Source: Alphaproteobacteria bacterium
GTDB lineage: Bacteria; Pseudomonadota; Alphaproteobacteria; UBA2966; CAIVPW01
Assembly (NCBI GenBank): GCA_947481575.1
Contig: CANKGV010000006.1
Location: 51,349-115,348, forward strand
DNA: 64,000 nucleotides
Direction of reading: 5' to 3'
Shown here: one piece after another, positions 33,596 through 42,586 of the stretch
Layout of the letters: each line of letters opens with the position of its first letter
How positions within the stretch are numbered: the stretch's first letter is position 1
Program-made: the position numbers and the translations under genes
The notes under the pieces: model-generated
Told to the model about the DNA's origin: nothing
Databases searched by the model: none
Seen by the model: the letters and a program-made list of their open reading frames with translations, nothing else

Positions 33596-34141
33596 CTAGG
33601 GCTCCAGGACGGTGTCCCAGTAGAGAAAGTCGCGCCAACTCTCGTGCAGGTGGTTGGGCGGAAACGCTTGGCCGGCACGCTGCAACTGAACCACCGTTGG
33701 TTCGATCGGCATCTCGCGCGGGAACATGTCGGCCTCGTGCGGCAACCGCCCGCCCTTTTCCAGGTTGCAGGGCGCGCAAGCGGTGACGACGTTATTCCAC
33801 TTGGTTTGGCCGCCGCGCGAACGCGGGATCAGGTGGTCGAAAGTGAGCTCGGATTCGGTGCCGCAGTACTGGCAGCGGAAGTAGTCGCGCAGGAACACGT
33901 TGAACCGGGTGAACGCCGGCCTGCGGCTAGGGGCCACGTAACGCTTGAGAGAGACGACCGACGGAAGCCGGACGCTCATGGTTGGGGAGTGCACGACCCG
34001 GTCGTACTCGGAGACGATGTTCACGCGTTCCATGAACACGGCCTTTACCGCCTCCTGCCACGGCCACAGCGACAGGGGGAAGTACGACAGCGGACGAAAG
34101 TCCGCATTCAACACCAGGGCCGGGCAGCTCTCAGGCGCCAT
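33596..34141 (-). CDS. HNH endonuclease family protein
   Basis: A 181-residue protein. Its core is the zinc-bound HNH fold: CQYCG (about 94), LTFDHLIPRSRGG (the catalytic His about 106) and NVVTACAPCN (about 121). The N-terminal NADFRPLSYFPLSLWPWQEAV segment is shared by the stand-alone chromosomal HNH family common in alphaproteobacteria. That family's substrate is unknown, and it is not tied to a mobile element here. The 105-bp gap to the downstream esterase gene shows nothing else notable. Confidence 0.88.
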   Translation of the reverse strand: MAPESCPALVLNADFRPLSYFPLSLWPWQEAVKAVFMERVNIVSEYDRVVHSPTMSVRLPSVVSLKRYVAPSRRPAFTRFNVFLRDYFRCQYCGTESELTFDHLIPRSRGGQTKWNNVVTACAPCNLEKGGRLPHEADMFPREMPIEPTVVQLQRAGQAFPPNHLHESWRDFLYWDTVLEP

Positions 34142-34246
34142 CTTCCCTCCCCGGGGCCGACCCGATCACGCTCCCAATGGGCCCCGCCGGTTGATCAATA
34201 TCTTGGCGATTCCACTAGCGCTTGGCTAGTGACGTTCGCGCGACGG

Positions 34247-34912
34247 TCAGGCCAAATGGTCGGCCAAAAACCGCCCGCCGAGGTACAAGCTTTCGGGGTC
34301 GATGCCGTGGCCGATGCCCGGCGCGATGTGCCAGCGCACCGACGCGCCAGCATCGCCGAGCGCGGGTGCCGCGTCGAACAACGCGGTGACCGGAACAACT
34401 TCGTCGGCGTCGCCGTGGCTCAGCAGAATCGGCGGCAATTCGCGCGCCAAAGGCTCGCTGGATCGGGCGAAGATGCCGGAGTAGCCGACCACCGCCGCCA
34501 CCGGCACCGGCCGCCGCACGCCGACGTGCAGCGCCAGCATCGTCCCCTGGCTGAAGCCCACCAAGCCCAGGGCCGACGGCGCCAAGTTGTGACGCATCAG
34601 CTCCGAATCGAGGAACGCATGCATCGTGGGCGCGGCGGTCGCGACCCGTGCGCTCGCGTCGAGCATCATCTGTTCCGCGTCACCGAACCCGGCCGCGCGC
34701 AACGGGAACCATTGGCGTCCGAAAGCGGTGCCGGGCACGGTCTGCGGTGCGTTGGGAGCGACGAACACGGCGTGGGGCAGCATTTCGCGCCACGCATCGG
34801 CGAGGCCGATCAGATCATCACCGTTCGCCCCGTAGCCGTGGAGCAGCACCACCAGATGCCGCGCCGTGCCGCGTGCCGCCGGGACGCGCGGACCATCAAG
34901 CTGTTCGACCAT
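34247..34912 (-). CDS. Phospholipase/carboxylesterase family hydrolase
   Basis: A 221-residue alpha/beta hydrolase. LLHGYGANGDDLIGLA (oxyanion region), GFSQGTMLAL (Ser about 123), HGDADEVVP (Asp about 171) and GIGHGID (His about 203) define the catalytic triad in the correct order. Similar enzymes hydrolyse short-chain esters or lysophospholipids (COG0400). It has no signal peptide, so it is cytosolic. It is divergent from a DUF3052-like gene with only 39 bp between starts. Confidence 0.9.
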   Translation of the reverse strand: MVEQLDGPRVPAARGTARHLVVLLHGYGANGDDLIGLADAWREMLPHAVFVAPNAPQTVPGTAFGRQWFPLRAAGFGDAEQMMLDASARVATAAPTMHAFLDSELMRHNLAPSALGLVGFSQGTMLALHVGVRRPVPVAAVVGYSGIFARSSEPLARELPPILLSHGDADEVVPVTALFDAAPALGDAGASVRWHIAPGIGHGIDPESLYLGGRFLADHLA

Positions 34913-34951
34913 GCGGTACTATGTTGGGACGTTGCCGGGCGGAGACAGTGC

Positions 34952-35602
34952 ATGGGCAGAGAGGTTGTGTGCAAGGCGGTCATCGGCGGCGCCTCGGCCG
35001 AGGGCCGTGCGCTGCTGGAGACCGACGAAGTTCTGTTCCGCGGCACACGGCGCCTAAAGCTGAAGTTCGCCGCCATCACCATGATCCAGGTGACCGGCGA
35101 CACGCTCGTGCTCCGGCATGTCGATGGCGAGGCACGGTTGTCCCTCGGTGCCAAGGAAGCGACGCGCTGGGAGGCGTTCATCCGCAAGCCCCCGGAGTTG
35201 CTGACCAAACTCGGGATCGGCGCCGAGACCAAGGTCGCGGTACTGGGGGTACACGATGCCGAGTTCGATGCTGCGGTCGGCGCAGTTGTACAGGTCCGCC
35301 GCGACCGTCGCGCCAAAGGGCTGGATTTGGTCCTGTTCGGCGCCGAAGCGCGAGACGGGCTGGACGGGTTGAAGGACCTGGAGCGGCTCATTCACCCGGC
35401 GGGTGGGATTTGGGTTGTGTACCCCAAGGGGCGTACGGAGATCCGCGAGGCAGACGTCCTGGCTGCGGGCCGTGCAGCGGGTTGGAAGGACGCCAAGGTG
35501 TGCCGTTTTTCGGCCACACACACCGCGTTGAAGTTCGTTATTCCGCTGTCCGCACGCCCACCGGCGCCTGCCCCGGCCCGGCGTGTAACCCGCCGGGCTT
35601 GA
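34952..35602 (+). CDS. DUF3052-like protein
   Basis: A 216-residue protein. The start at 34952 (GGAGAC upstream) was chosen; the same frame stays open far upstream but only as antisense to two other genes. The N-terminal half is beta-rich (AITMIQVTGDTLVLRHVDGE), the middle has ETKVAVLGVHDAEF and LDLVLFGAEARDGLDGL, and the C-terminus is a Pro/Ala/Arg tail. The fold resembles DUF3052 proteins of unknown function. The 3' end overlaps the convergent MFS gene by 65 nt. Confidence 0.65.
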   Translation: MGREVVCKAVIGGASAEGRALLETDEVLFRGTRRLKLKFAAITMIQVTGDTLVLRHVDGEARLSLGAKEATRWEAFIRKPPELLTKLGIGAETKVAVLGVHDAEFDAAVGAVVQVRRDRRAKGLDLVLFGAEARDGLDGLKDLERLIHPAGGIWVVYPKGRTEIREADVLAAGRAAGWKDAKVCRFSATHTALKFVIPLSARPPAPAPARRVTRRA

Positions 35603-36761
35603 GTGCGAAGCTGGCCCCCGCCAATACAACACCCCCTGCGACCGTAAGCACCATCGGCAGTTCCGTGCCGTCAGCGAACAGTTCCGGCGCCACGGTGCCG
35701 AGCGCCGAGAACACCATCTGCAGAAATCCGACCATCGCCGAACTGGTGCCAGCGAACTCCGGGTGCACGCTAATCGCTCCCGCCATGCCGTTCGGAAACA
35801 CGAGGCCAAGGCCAAACACGATCACCGTCATTGGCGCCACCAGACCGACGATGGAGGTCGCCCCGGTTGATGCGACCACGACCAACGCGGCCGCGCCGGT
35901 CGCGGCGGCGATCAGCCCGAGCGCGATCATGCGGTCGATACCGAGGCGCACCGTCAGACGGCTTGACGCGAACGAGCCAACCGCAAACCCGCAGGCCACC
36001 AGTGCAGCGTAGGTTGCAAACGCGGTGGGCGACATCCCCATCATCGTGATCAGCACATGGGGACCTTCGGACAGAAAGGTAAACATCGTGCCGAACAACA
36101 GCGCCGCGGGCAGCGCGTAGAACAGGAACGCGCGCGAGCGCAGCAGCTTGAGGTAGTTGCCGGCCAGATCGGCGGGGCCGGCGCCGATCTGCCGCTGCTG
36201 GTTGGTCTCCCCCAGCAGGCCGAACGCGAGCACCAGCATCAGGAGCCCGAACGCCGCGACTAGCACGAAGTTGGCGCGCCAGCCCGCCGCCTCGAACACG
36301 AAGGCGCCGAGTAGCGGCGCGAGGGCAGGCGACACGGCTAGTGCCAACGAGACGTTGGCCAGCGCTTTGGCCGACCGGCTGCGGTCGAACCGGTCGCGGA
36401 TCATGGCGCGCCCGACCACCGGGCCAGTCATGGCGCCAGTGGCCTGGAACACCCGCGCAACGATCAGGGCTTCGATGCTCGTCGCGGCGGCGGCGGCGAT
36501 ACTGGCCAGCACATACAGCACCAAGCCGCCCAGAAGGACCGGGCGGCGGCCGAACCGGTCCGACAACGGGCCAGCGATGAGCTGCGAGAACGCGGCGCCG
36601 ATCAGATAGACCGTGAACGTGAGTTGCACCATCGTGGTGCTGGTGTTGAACACGGTCACCAGAGCCGGCGACGCCGGCAGGTAGATGCTGGTAGACACCT
36701 GCGACACCGCCACCAGAGCGGGCGCAAACGCCACGATCCGGGCGTCGGTGACGGTCTTCAT
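35538..36761 (-). CDS. MFS drug-resistance transporter (Bcr/CflA type)
   Basis: A 407-residue polytopic protein with 12 predicted helices. GPLSDRFGRRPVLLGG between helices 2 and 3 is the major-facilitator signature A, and the N-terminus (TSIYLPASPAL) and VARVFQATGAM match the Bcr/CflA subgroup, which exports bicyclomycin, sulfonamides or similar compounds. Its 3' end overlaps the convergent DUF3052-like gene. No regulator is adjacent. Confidence 0.88.
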   Translation of the reverse strand: MKTVTDARIVAFAPALVAVSQVSTSIYLPASPALVTVFNTSTTMVQLTFTVYLIGAAFSQLIAGPLSDRFGRRPVLLGGLVLYVLASIAAAAATSIEALIVARVFQATGAMTGPVVGRAMIRDRFDRSRSAKALANVSLALAVSPALAPLLGAFVFEAAGWRANFVLVAAFGLLMLVLAFGLLGETNQQRQIGAGPADLAGNYLKLLRSRAFLFYALPAALLFGTMFTFLSEGPHVLITMMGMSPTAFATYAALVACGFAVGSFASSRLTVRLGIDRMIALGLIAAATGAAALVVVASTGATSIVGLVAPMTVIVFGLGLVFPNGMAGAISVHPEFAGTSSAMVGFLQMVFSALGTVAPELFADGTELPMVLTVAGGVVLAGASFALKPGGLHAGPGQAPVGVRTAE

Positions 36762-36903
36762 GGGCTGAGCCTAACGGTAAGATTGCGATATATGCCCCGT
36801 TCCGGGGGTTAGCAAGCGCGGTGCCGTGACGCGGCGGCCCACCCCGACACGGCGCAAATCCGCTACAGTGGCCCCCGTTCGCGTCTAGATTCTTGCGAGT
36901 CCT

Positions 36904-37206
36904 ATGAAGACCTTTCCGACGACAATGGTTCTGGCCGGCGTGGCAGTGTTCATGCTGCTGCTGACATTCACCGCCGGCATTTCGCTGGCAAGCCCGCACC
37001 CGCGCCTGCTGTTTGTGGAAATCCTGGCGGTGCTGGTGATCATCGGGCTCGCGGTAACGCTGGGCGTGTTGCTGACCGGCGTATTGGGCATGCTGCGCGG
37101 GGGCACCTTCAACCAGAAGACGGCAACCACCTTGATGCGGGCGCGCGTCATCTCGCAGGCGGTCACGGTACTGCTGATGATGGTCTACGCGTTCGTCCAC
37201 GGCTGA
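36904..37206 (+). CDS. Twin-transmembrane HIG1-like protein
   Basis: A 100-residue protein with two membrane helices (about 8-29 and 39-63) and a third weaker one at the C-terminus. The conserved loop GMLRGGTFNQKTATTLMRARVISQ is the HIG1/twin-transmembrane signature (here split for length: RGGTFN, LMRARV). Family members associate with respiratory complexes in mitochondria. It heads the conserved alphaproteobacterial operon with PduO, EtfBA and Hbd; the 11-nt spacing to pduO supports co-transcription. Confidence 0.75.
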   Translation: MKTFPTTMVLAGVAVFMLLLTFTAGISLASPHPRLLFVEILAVLVIIGLAVTLGVLLTGVLGMLRGGTFNQKTATTLMRARVISQAVTVLLMMVYAFVHG

Positions 37207-37217
37207 GCGGCGCGTCA

Positions 37218-37778
37218 ATGGTGAAGCTGGACCGGATCTACACGCGCGGCGGCGACGGCGGCGAAACATCGCTGGGCGACGGTTCGCGCGTTCCCAAACA
37301 CGACATACGAATCGCTGCGATCGGCGCAATCGAGGAAGCCAACGCTGCCATCGGCGTAGCGCGCGTCCACATGACGCCGGCGCACACCTACGATCCGATG
37401 GTCGAACGCATCCAGAACGACCTGTTCGACGTGGGCGCCGACTTGTGCGTGCCCGATCCGGCGGGTGACCGGCTGCGCATCCACCCAGCCCAAGTGAAGC
37501 GCCTGGAGGCGGAGATCGACGCAATGAATGCGGGGTTGCAGCCGCTGACGTCGTTTGTGCTGCCCGGCGGGACCAACGCTGCGGCCCACTTGCACCTGGC
37601 GCGCACAATCCTTCGCCGCGCGGAGCAACACGTGGTGGCGCTGAACGCACGGGATGGCGTGAACGACGCGCTGTTGCAGTACGTGAACCGGGCCTCGGAC
37701 CATCTGTTTGTGCTTTGCCGTACCCTAAACGCCGAGCACGGCGACGTGCTGTGGCGGCCTGGGGCAAACCGCGCCTAA
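37218..37778 (+). CDS. PduO-type ATP:cob(I)alamin adenosyltransferase
   Basis: A 186-residue protein. IYTRGGDGGETSLGDGSRVPK at the N-terminus (nucleotide/cobalamin site; the ends are TRGGDGGETSL and RVPK), FVLPGGTNAAAHLHLART and RRAEQHVVAL are the PduO family motifs. It transfers the adenosyl group of ATP to cob(I)alamin, making the coenzyme used by adenosylcobalamin enzymes, including the ribonucleotide reductase at 49407. The next gene, etfB, starts 4 nt after its stop. Confidence 0.92.
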   Translation: MVKLDRIYTRGGDGGETSLGDGSRVPKHDIRIAAIGAIEEANAAIGVARVHMTPAHTYDPMVERIQNDLFDVGADLCVPDPAGDRLRIHPAQVKRLEAEIDAMNAGLQPLTSFVLPGGTNAAAHLHLARTILRRAEQHVVALNARDGVNDALLQYVNRASDHLFVLCRTLNAEHGDVLWRPGANRA

Positions 37779-37782
37779 TCCG

Positions 37783-38520
37783 ATGAAGGTGCTGGTCGCG
37801 ATCAAGGCGATCGCCGACCCGAGCGTTGCGGTTCGCGTCCTGCCCGACGGTTCCGGGCTCGACCGCAGCAACGCGCGGCTGGTGATGAATCCCTACGACG
37901 AGGTTGCGCTCGAAGCGGCGGTGCAGTTGCGCGAACAAGGCGTGGCGGCCCACGTGACCGCCGTGGCCATCGGCGGGCCGGAATGCGAGGCAGTGCTGCG
38001 CACTGCACTGGCTATGGGGGCGGAGCGTGCGATCCGTATCGACGCACCGGCCGGCCCGGATGTCCTTGCTGCGGCGGCGGCGCTGCGCGCAGTGGCCATT
38101 GAGGAAACGGCGGACTTAGTGCTGACCGGCAAGCAGGCGGCCGACGACGACCGCGGCGATCTGGGGCCGATGGTGGCGGCCTTGCTCGGTTGGCCGCAAG
38201 CCACCGCGGCCTCCGCGATTCGCGTCTCGGACGGCGTGGCCTATGTGCGGCGCGAAACCGACATGGGCGCGGTCGACATCGCCGCCGACCTGCCGTGCGT
38301 GATCACTACCGACCCGCGCCTGAACGCCCCGCGGTTTGCGCCGTTGGGAGCGGTGTTGGCGGCCCGCAAGGTGCAGATTACGTTGCGCGCTGTCGCACCG
38401 CGCAACGGCACGGCAGCGCGTGCGGAGCACTACGCCTTGGCCGAACGGCAGCGCGAGTGTGTGCATGTGAACGATGCACGTGAATTGGTGCGCGCGTTGC
38501 GCCAGCGAGGAGCGCTGTGA
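37783..38520 (+). CDS. etfB: Electron transfer flavoprotein beta subunit
   Basis: A 245-residue protein, normal for EtfB. VMNPYDEVALEAAVQLRE, the AMP-binding LTGKQAADDDRGDLGPMVAALL and AVDIAADLPCVITTDPRLN are the family signature. ETF accepts electrons from acyl-CoA and related dehydrogenases and hands them to ETF-ubiquinone oxidoreductase. Its stop overlaps the etfA start as TGATG, so the subunits are translationally coupled. Confidence 0.93.
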   Translation: MKVLVAIKAIADPSVAVRVLPDGSGLDRSNARLVMNPYDEVALEAAVQLREQGVAAHVTAVAIGGPECEAVLRTALAMGAERAIRIDAPAGPDVLAAAAALRAVAIEETADLVLTGKQAADDDRGDLGPMVAALLGWPQATAASAIRVSDGVAYVRRETDMGAVDIAADLPCVITTDPRLNAPRFAPLGAVLAARKVQITLRAVAPRNGTAARAEHYALAERQRECVHVNDARELVRALRQRGAL

Positions 38521-39464
38521 TGGCGGCGCTGGTAATTGCATCTCACGACAATCGCGAACTGCGCGAGGCAACCAGGCGCGTAGTGACCGCCGCGGCGGCC
38601 CATTGGGGCCCAGTCGACGTGCTGGTTGCCGGGACGAACTGTGCCGCAGTGGCGGGAGCAGCCGCAGGGGTTGCCGGCGTGGCTCGTGTTCTCTTAGCCG
38701 ACGGCGAGGCTCTGGCGGGCGGTTTGGCGGAGCCGCTAGCGGCGCTGATTGCTGCCCACGCGGCGAATTATTCGGTGGTAGTGGCTGCCGCGGATTCCTC
38801 GGGGCGCGAGACGTTGCCGCGAGCGGCCGCCTTATGCGGCGCCGTCAGTGTCGACAACGTGGTGCAAGTGATCTCGGCAACCACGTTCGTGCGCGCCAGT
38901 CACGCCGGAACGGTGCTGGAAACCGTCGCTGTGACCGCGCCAGTGACGTTTGTGACCCTCCAAACCGGCGGCTTTGTGCCGGCGGCCGCTAGCGGCGGTC
39001 TGGCCACCGTCAGTGTGGTGTCAGCACCCCCGCCATGGCCGCGCACGCGGGTGACTGCCCGCGGGGCGGGAGCCGCCGGCGGCGAACGTTTGGATTCGGC
39101 ACGCCGCGTGATTGGCATCGGGCGCGGCGTTGACGGCGCTAGCATGACGGTGGCGACGCGCATCGCCGCCGCCATCGGCGCGGTGCTGGGGGCCAGTCGC
39201 CCCGCGGTCGACGCCGGGTTACTGCCGGGCGAACTGCTGCTGGGTCAAAGCGGGAAGACGGTGACGCCGGACCTGTATCTGGCGCTCGGGGTTTCCGGCG
39301 CGGTGCAACATGTGACAGGCTTTCGCGACTCTCGTGTGATCGCCGCGGTGAACAGCGACCCCAGCGCACCGATCTTTGCTGCTGCCGACGTTTGCTGGGT
39401 AGCAGACTTGGCCGATGCATTGCCCGCGCTGGAGCGGGCGCTGATGGACCCCGACCTCCAATGA
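38520..39464 (+). CDS. etfA: Electron transfer flavoprotein alpha subunit
   Basis: A 314-residue protein. The FAD-binding C-terminal domain is plain: ASRPAVDAGLLPGELLLGQS, TPDLYLALGVSGAVQHVTG and AAVNSDPSAPIFAAADVCWV. The N-terminal domain (VIASHDNRELREATRRVVTA) is typical. ATG at 38520 is preferred over the overlapping GTG at 38517. It overlaps the Hbd start by ATGA at 39461, continuing the operon. Confidence 0.93.
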   Translation: MAALVIASHDNRELREATRRVVTAAAAHWGPVDVLVAGTNCAAVAGAAAGVAGVARVLLADGEALAGGLAEPLAALIAAHAANYSVVVAAADSSGRETLPRAAALCGAVSVDNVVQVISATTFVRASHAGTVLETVAVTAPVTFVTLQTGGFVPAAASGGLATVSVVSAPPPWPRTRVTARGAGAAGGERLDSARRVIGIGRGVDGASMTVATRIAAAIGAVLGASRPAVDAGLLPGELLLGQSGKTVTPDLYLALGVSGAVQHVTGFRDSRVIAAVNSDPSAPIFAAADVCWVADLADALPALERALMDPDLQ

Positions 39465-40342
39465 CTCCGGACATTCGCACAATCGGCGTAGTGGGCGCAG
39501 GCAACATGGGCAACGGCATCGCCCAAGTGTGCGCGCTGGCCGGATACACTGTGGTCATCTACGACATCGACGCGGCCAAAGTGGCGTCGGCGCGCGCCAC
39601 CATCGAAACGAGCCTAGGCCGGCAAGTGCGGCGCGGCACGGTGAGCGCCGACCAAGCGGTGGCTGCCGTCGCCAAGGTTCATCCGACCGGAACCATCACG
39701 CACTTGAGCCCGTGCGAATTGGTCATCGAGTCGGTGAGCGAAGACGAGGAGGCCAAGCGCGCAGTATACGCCGCGTTGCAACCGGTGCTGCGGCCCTCGG
39801 CGATCCTGGCGACCGATACTTCCTCCATCTCGGTGACCCGGCTGGCATCCGCCACCGAGCGCCCAGCGCAGTTCGTCGGCATGCATTTCATGAACCCGGT
39901 GCCGATGATGGAATTGGTGGAAGTGATCCCCGGGGTCGCCACCGCGCCACACGTGACTGCCTCGATTGAAGCGGTGGCCCGGCGTTTGGGGAAGACGCCG
40001 GTGGTCGCGCAGGATTTCCCTGCCTTCATGGTGAACCGGATCCTGGCGCCGATGATCAACGAGGCGATCTATGTCTTGTACGAGGGCGTAGCGACGGCCG
40101 ACCGCATCGACGCCGCGCTAGAACTGGGCGCGCACCACCCGATGGGGCCGCTCAAGCTGGCAGACTTCATCGGCCTCGATATCGTGCTGTCGATCATGCG
40201 GGTCCTGCACGAAGGCCTCGCAGACCAAAAGTACCGGCCGTGTCCGTTACTGATCCGCTACGTCGAGGCAGGGTGGCTGGGCCGTAAATCGGGGCGCGGG
40301 TTCTATGACTACGCGTTCGACCCGCCCAAACCGACGCGGTGA
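39461..40342 (+). CDS. 3-hydroxybutyryl-CoA dehydrogenase
   Basis: A 293-residue protein. IGVVGAGNMGNGIAQVCALA is the NAD-binding glycine motif, VSEDEEAKRAVYAALQP and ATDTSSISVTRLA follow, and GMHFMNPVPMMELVEVI contains the catalytic His. The C-terminal domain has FMVNRILAPMINEAI and ends in GWLGRKSGRGFYDY. It oxidises (S)-3-hydroxyacyl-CoA with NAD(P)+. Co-transcription with etfBA suits fatty-acid or PHB-related metabolism. The gene is last in its operon. Confidence 0.93.
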   Translation: MTPDIRTIGVVGAGNMGNGIAQVCALAGYTVVIYDIDAAKVASARATIETSLGRQVRRGTVSADQAVAAVAKVHPTGTITHLSPCELVIESVSEDEEAKRAVYAALQPVLRPSAILATDTSSISVTRLASATERPAQFVGMHFMNPVPMMELVEVIPGVATAPHVTASIEAVARRLGKTPVVAQDFPAFMVNRILAPMINEAIYVLYEGVATADRIDAALELGAHHPMGPLKLADFIGLDIVLSIMRVLHEGLADQKYRPCPLLIRYVEAGWLGRKSGRGFYDYAFDPPKPTR

Positions 40343-40345
40343 CGT

Positions 40346-40978
40346 TCAGGTACCGGCGACGTAGTCGGTAAAATGGCGCAGGAGCGCCTCGGCCTCGGGC
40401 GAGTCCCAGGCGGCGGGCCCGGCCATGCGGCCGACGACGCGGCCGTCGGGGCCAACAAGAATCGTAGCCGGTAGGCCTGTTACCGCGAATTCACGCTGTG
40501 AGCGGCCTTGCTGATCGAGGTAGATGGTCAACGCGAGCAGGCTGTTGCGCTCGAAGAACTTCTTCACGTCGGCGATGCCGGTGCGGTCCTGGCTGATGGC
40601 CAGGACGACCAAACGCCCCGACATCTCGGCCTGAAGGGCGTCCAACGCCGGCATCTCGGTCTTGCACGGCACGCACCACGTGGCCCAGATGTTGACCAGG
40701 ACATAGTGGCCGCGGAATTCGGAGAGGCGGTGGGGATTGCCGGCCTTGTCGGTGAACGCCACATCGGGCGCTGGCTCGGTACCCGGCGACAGGATAAAGT
40801 TCGCGACCGACCCGGTGATCAGCGGACGCGCCGATTCCAGCAGGGCACTTGGCACTGCCTGGGGTGCGTTGCGGCCGGGCAAAAGCATGACCCCGGCGAT
40901 TGCGCCCAAGGAGACGGCGGCGGCGGCAACAATGATCCAAGCCGCCCGCGATTTCCGTTCCGGATGCACCGTCGCCAT
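40346..40978 (-). CDS. TlpA-like membrane-anchored thioredoxin
   Basis: A 210-residue protein with one N-terminal membrane anchor (about 14-34) and a periplasmic thioredoxin domain. WCVPCKTEMP holds the redox pair Cys102/Cys105, and GLPATILVG gives the cis-Pro loop. TlpA/ResA proteins reduce apocytochrome c or metal-binding sites. ATG at 40978 was preferred to GTG at 41002, which would leave 3 nt to the divergent argH. Position next to argH is a common alphaproteobacterial arrangement. Confidence 0.88.
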   Translation of the reverse strand: MATVHPERKSRAAWIIVAAAAVSLGAIAGVMLLPGRNAPQAVPSALLESARPLITGSVANFILSPGTEPAPDVAFTDKAGNPHRLSEFRGHYVLVNIWATWCVPCKTEMPALDALQAEMSGRLVVLAISQDRTGIADVKKFFERNSLLALTIYLDQQGRSQREFAVTGLPATILVGPDGRVVGRMAGPAAWDSPEAEALLRHFTDYVAGT

Positions 40979-41005
40979 TTCAGCCCCTAACACCCGGCTC
41001 ACTCA

Positions 41006-42460
41006 ATGAAACAATCGCGTGCCAACGTGGCAAACGCCAAACCGGCTGCGGTCCCTGCCCCGCGCAAAAAGACCAGCGCCAACAGCATGTGGGGCGGGCG
41101 CTTTGCCGCGGCCCCCAGCGCGCTTATGGAGCAGGTCAACGCATCCATCGCGTTCGACAAGGCCCTGGCAACCCAAGACCTCGCCGGTTCGCGGGCCCAT
41201 TGTACCATGCTGATCGAGACCGGCATTGTTAGTGCGGCAGACGGTCGCGCCATATTGAAGGGCCTTGAGAAGATTGCCGGCGAGATCGCCGCGGGCACGT
41301 TTACGTTTACGCCGGCGCTCGAAGACATCCATATGCATGTCGAGGCGCGGCTCGGAGAGTTGATCGGGCCCGCCGCCGGACGGCTGCATACGGCGCGCTC
41401 GCGCAACGACCAGGTGGCGACCGACCTGCGCCTGTGGGTGCGCGACGCCATCGACCGCTTGGACGATACCCTGCGCGATCTGCAAACTGCTCTGGTAGAG
41501 CGTGCGGAGGAACATGCCGGCACCATCCTGCCGGGCTTCACGCATTTGCAGCCGGCCCAGCCCGTGACGTTCGGCCACCACCTGCTGGCGTATTTCGAAA
41601 TGCTGGACCGCGACCGCGGCCGGATGCGGGACTGCCGCGCGCGGCTCAATGAGTCACCGTTGGGCGCCGCGGCGCTGGCCGGGACATCGTTTCCGATCGA
41701 CCGCAAGCGCACGGCGAGTTTGCTGGGGTTTACCGCGCCGTGCGCCAATTCGATGGACGCGGTTTCGGCGCGGGACTTCGTGATCGAGTTCCTGGGTGCG
41801 GCGGCAATTGCGGCAACCCACCTATCGCGGCTGGCCGAGGAGTTGGTGATGTGGGCGAGCCCAGCGTTCGGGTTCATCACCTTCTCGGACGCGTTTTCCA
41901 CCGGTTCTTCGATCATGCCGCAGAAGCGCAACCCGGACGCTGCCGAACTGGTGCGCGGCAAAGCCGGGCGCGTGATCGGCGCACTGGTAGGCATGCTGGT
42001 GGTGATGAAGGGCCTGCCGCTGACCTACGGCAAGGACATGCAGGAAGACAAAGAGCCGACCTTTGCCACGGCCGAACAATTGGAGCTGTGCGTGCGGGTG
42101 ACCGCCGGCATGGTGCGCGACCTCCGCGCCAATCCTGTGGCGATGCGTGCCAGTGCCGAAAAGGGCTACCTGACCGCAACCGACCTCGCCGACTGGCTGG
42201 TGCAGGCGTTGGGCGTGCCATTCCGCAAGGCCCACGAGATGACCGGGGCAATCGTGCGCGTGGCCGAGAACCGCGGCGTGACGTTGGCGGAACTTTCGCT
42301 GGCGGAGTTGCGCAGCGTTGAGCCGCGCATCACCAAGGCGGTGTTCCAGGCCCTGAGCGTCGAGGCTTCCGTGGCACGGCGCACGAGCCTGGGTGGCACT
42401 GCGCCAAAGCTCGTGCGGGCCGCGGTCGCGCGCGCCAAGAAGCGGCTGACACGGCCATGA
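41006..42460 (+). CDS. argH: Argininosuccinate lyase
   Basis: A 484-residue protein. The N-terminal 30 residues are a basic Ala-rich extension before NSMWGGRF. Family motifs are [36 protein letters not shown] and the catalytic loop [11 protein letters not shown]. It cleaves argininosuccinate to arginine and fumarate. Only 27 bp separate its ATG from the divergent tlpA-like start, so both promoters must overlap coding sequence or lie further inside; the extension may be over-called. It overlaps lptM by ATGA. Confidence 0.95.
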   Translation: MKQSRANVANAKPAAVPAPRKKTSANSMWGGRFAAAPSALMEQVNASIAFDKALATQDLAGSRAHCTMLIETGIVSAADGRAILKGLEKIAGEIAAGTFTFTPALEDIHMHVEARLGELIGPAAGRLHTARSRNDQVATDLRLWVRDAIDRLDDTLRDLQTALVERAEEHAGTILPGFTHLQPAQPVTFGHHLLAYFEMLDRDRGRMRDCRARLNESPLGAAALAGTSFPIDRKRTASLLGFTAPCANSMDAVSARDFVIEFLGAAAIAATHLSRLAEELVMWASPAFGFITFSDAFSTGSSIMPQKRNPDAAELVRGKAGRVIGALVGMLVVMKGLPLTYGKDMQEDKEPTFATAEQLELCVRVTAGMVRDLRANPVAMRASAEKGYLTATDLADWLVQALGVPFRKAHEMTGAIVRVAENRGVTLAELSLAELRSVEPRITKAVFQALSVEASVARRTSLGGTAPKLVRAAVARAKKRLTRP

Positions 42461-42576
42461 GCCGGAGCGCGTTGGTCGTCACCGCCGCAGCGCTGATCGC
42501 CGCGATCGCCCTGTCCGGCTGCGGGCGCAAGGGCGACCTGGAACCGCCTGCGCCTCGCGCCGCCACAACCCGTTAG
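42457..42576 (+). CDS. lptM: LptM-like small lipoprotein
   Basis: A 39-residue protein with a lipobox LSGC (Cys22) and the mature start GRKGDLEPP, the pattern of LptM (formerly YifL), a small lipoprotein that promotes disulfide maturation of LptD in E. coli. The location between argH and lysA is the usual one. It begins inside the argH stop codon (ATGA) and ends 10 nt before lysA. Confidence 0.85.
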   Translation: MSRSALVVTAAALIAAIALSGCGRKGDLEPPAPRAATTR

Positions 42577-42586
42577 GCACAAGACG

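Noticed and set aside
33644..34951. Upstream extension of the DUF3052-like frame
   Set aside because: The frame stays open antisense to the HNH and carboxylesterase genes; the real start is near 34952 with a ribosome-binding site.
35770..37953. A 727-codon minus-strand frame over the MFS, HIG1 and PduO genes
   Set aside because: It crosses three well-supported genes on both strands and yields no domain.
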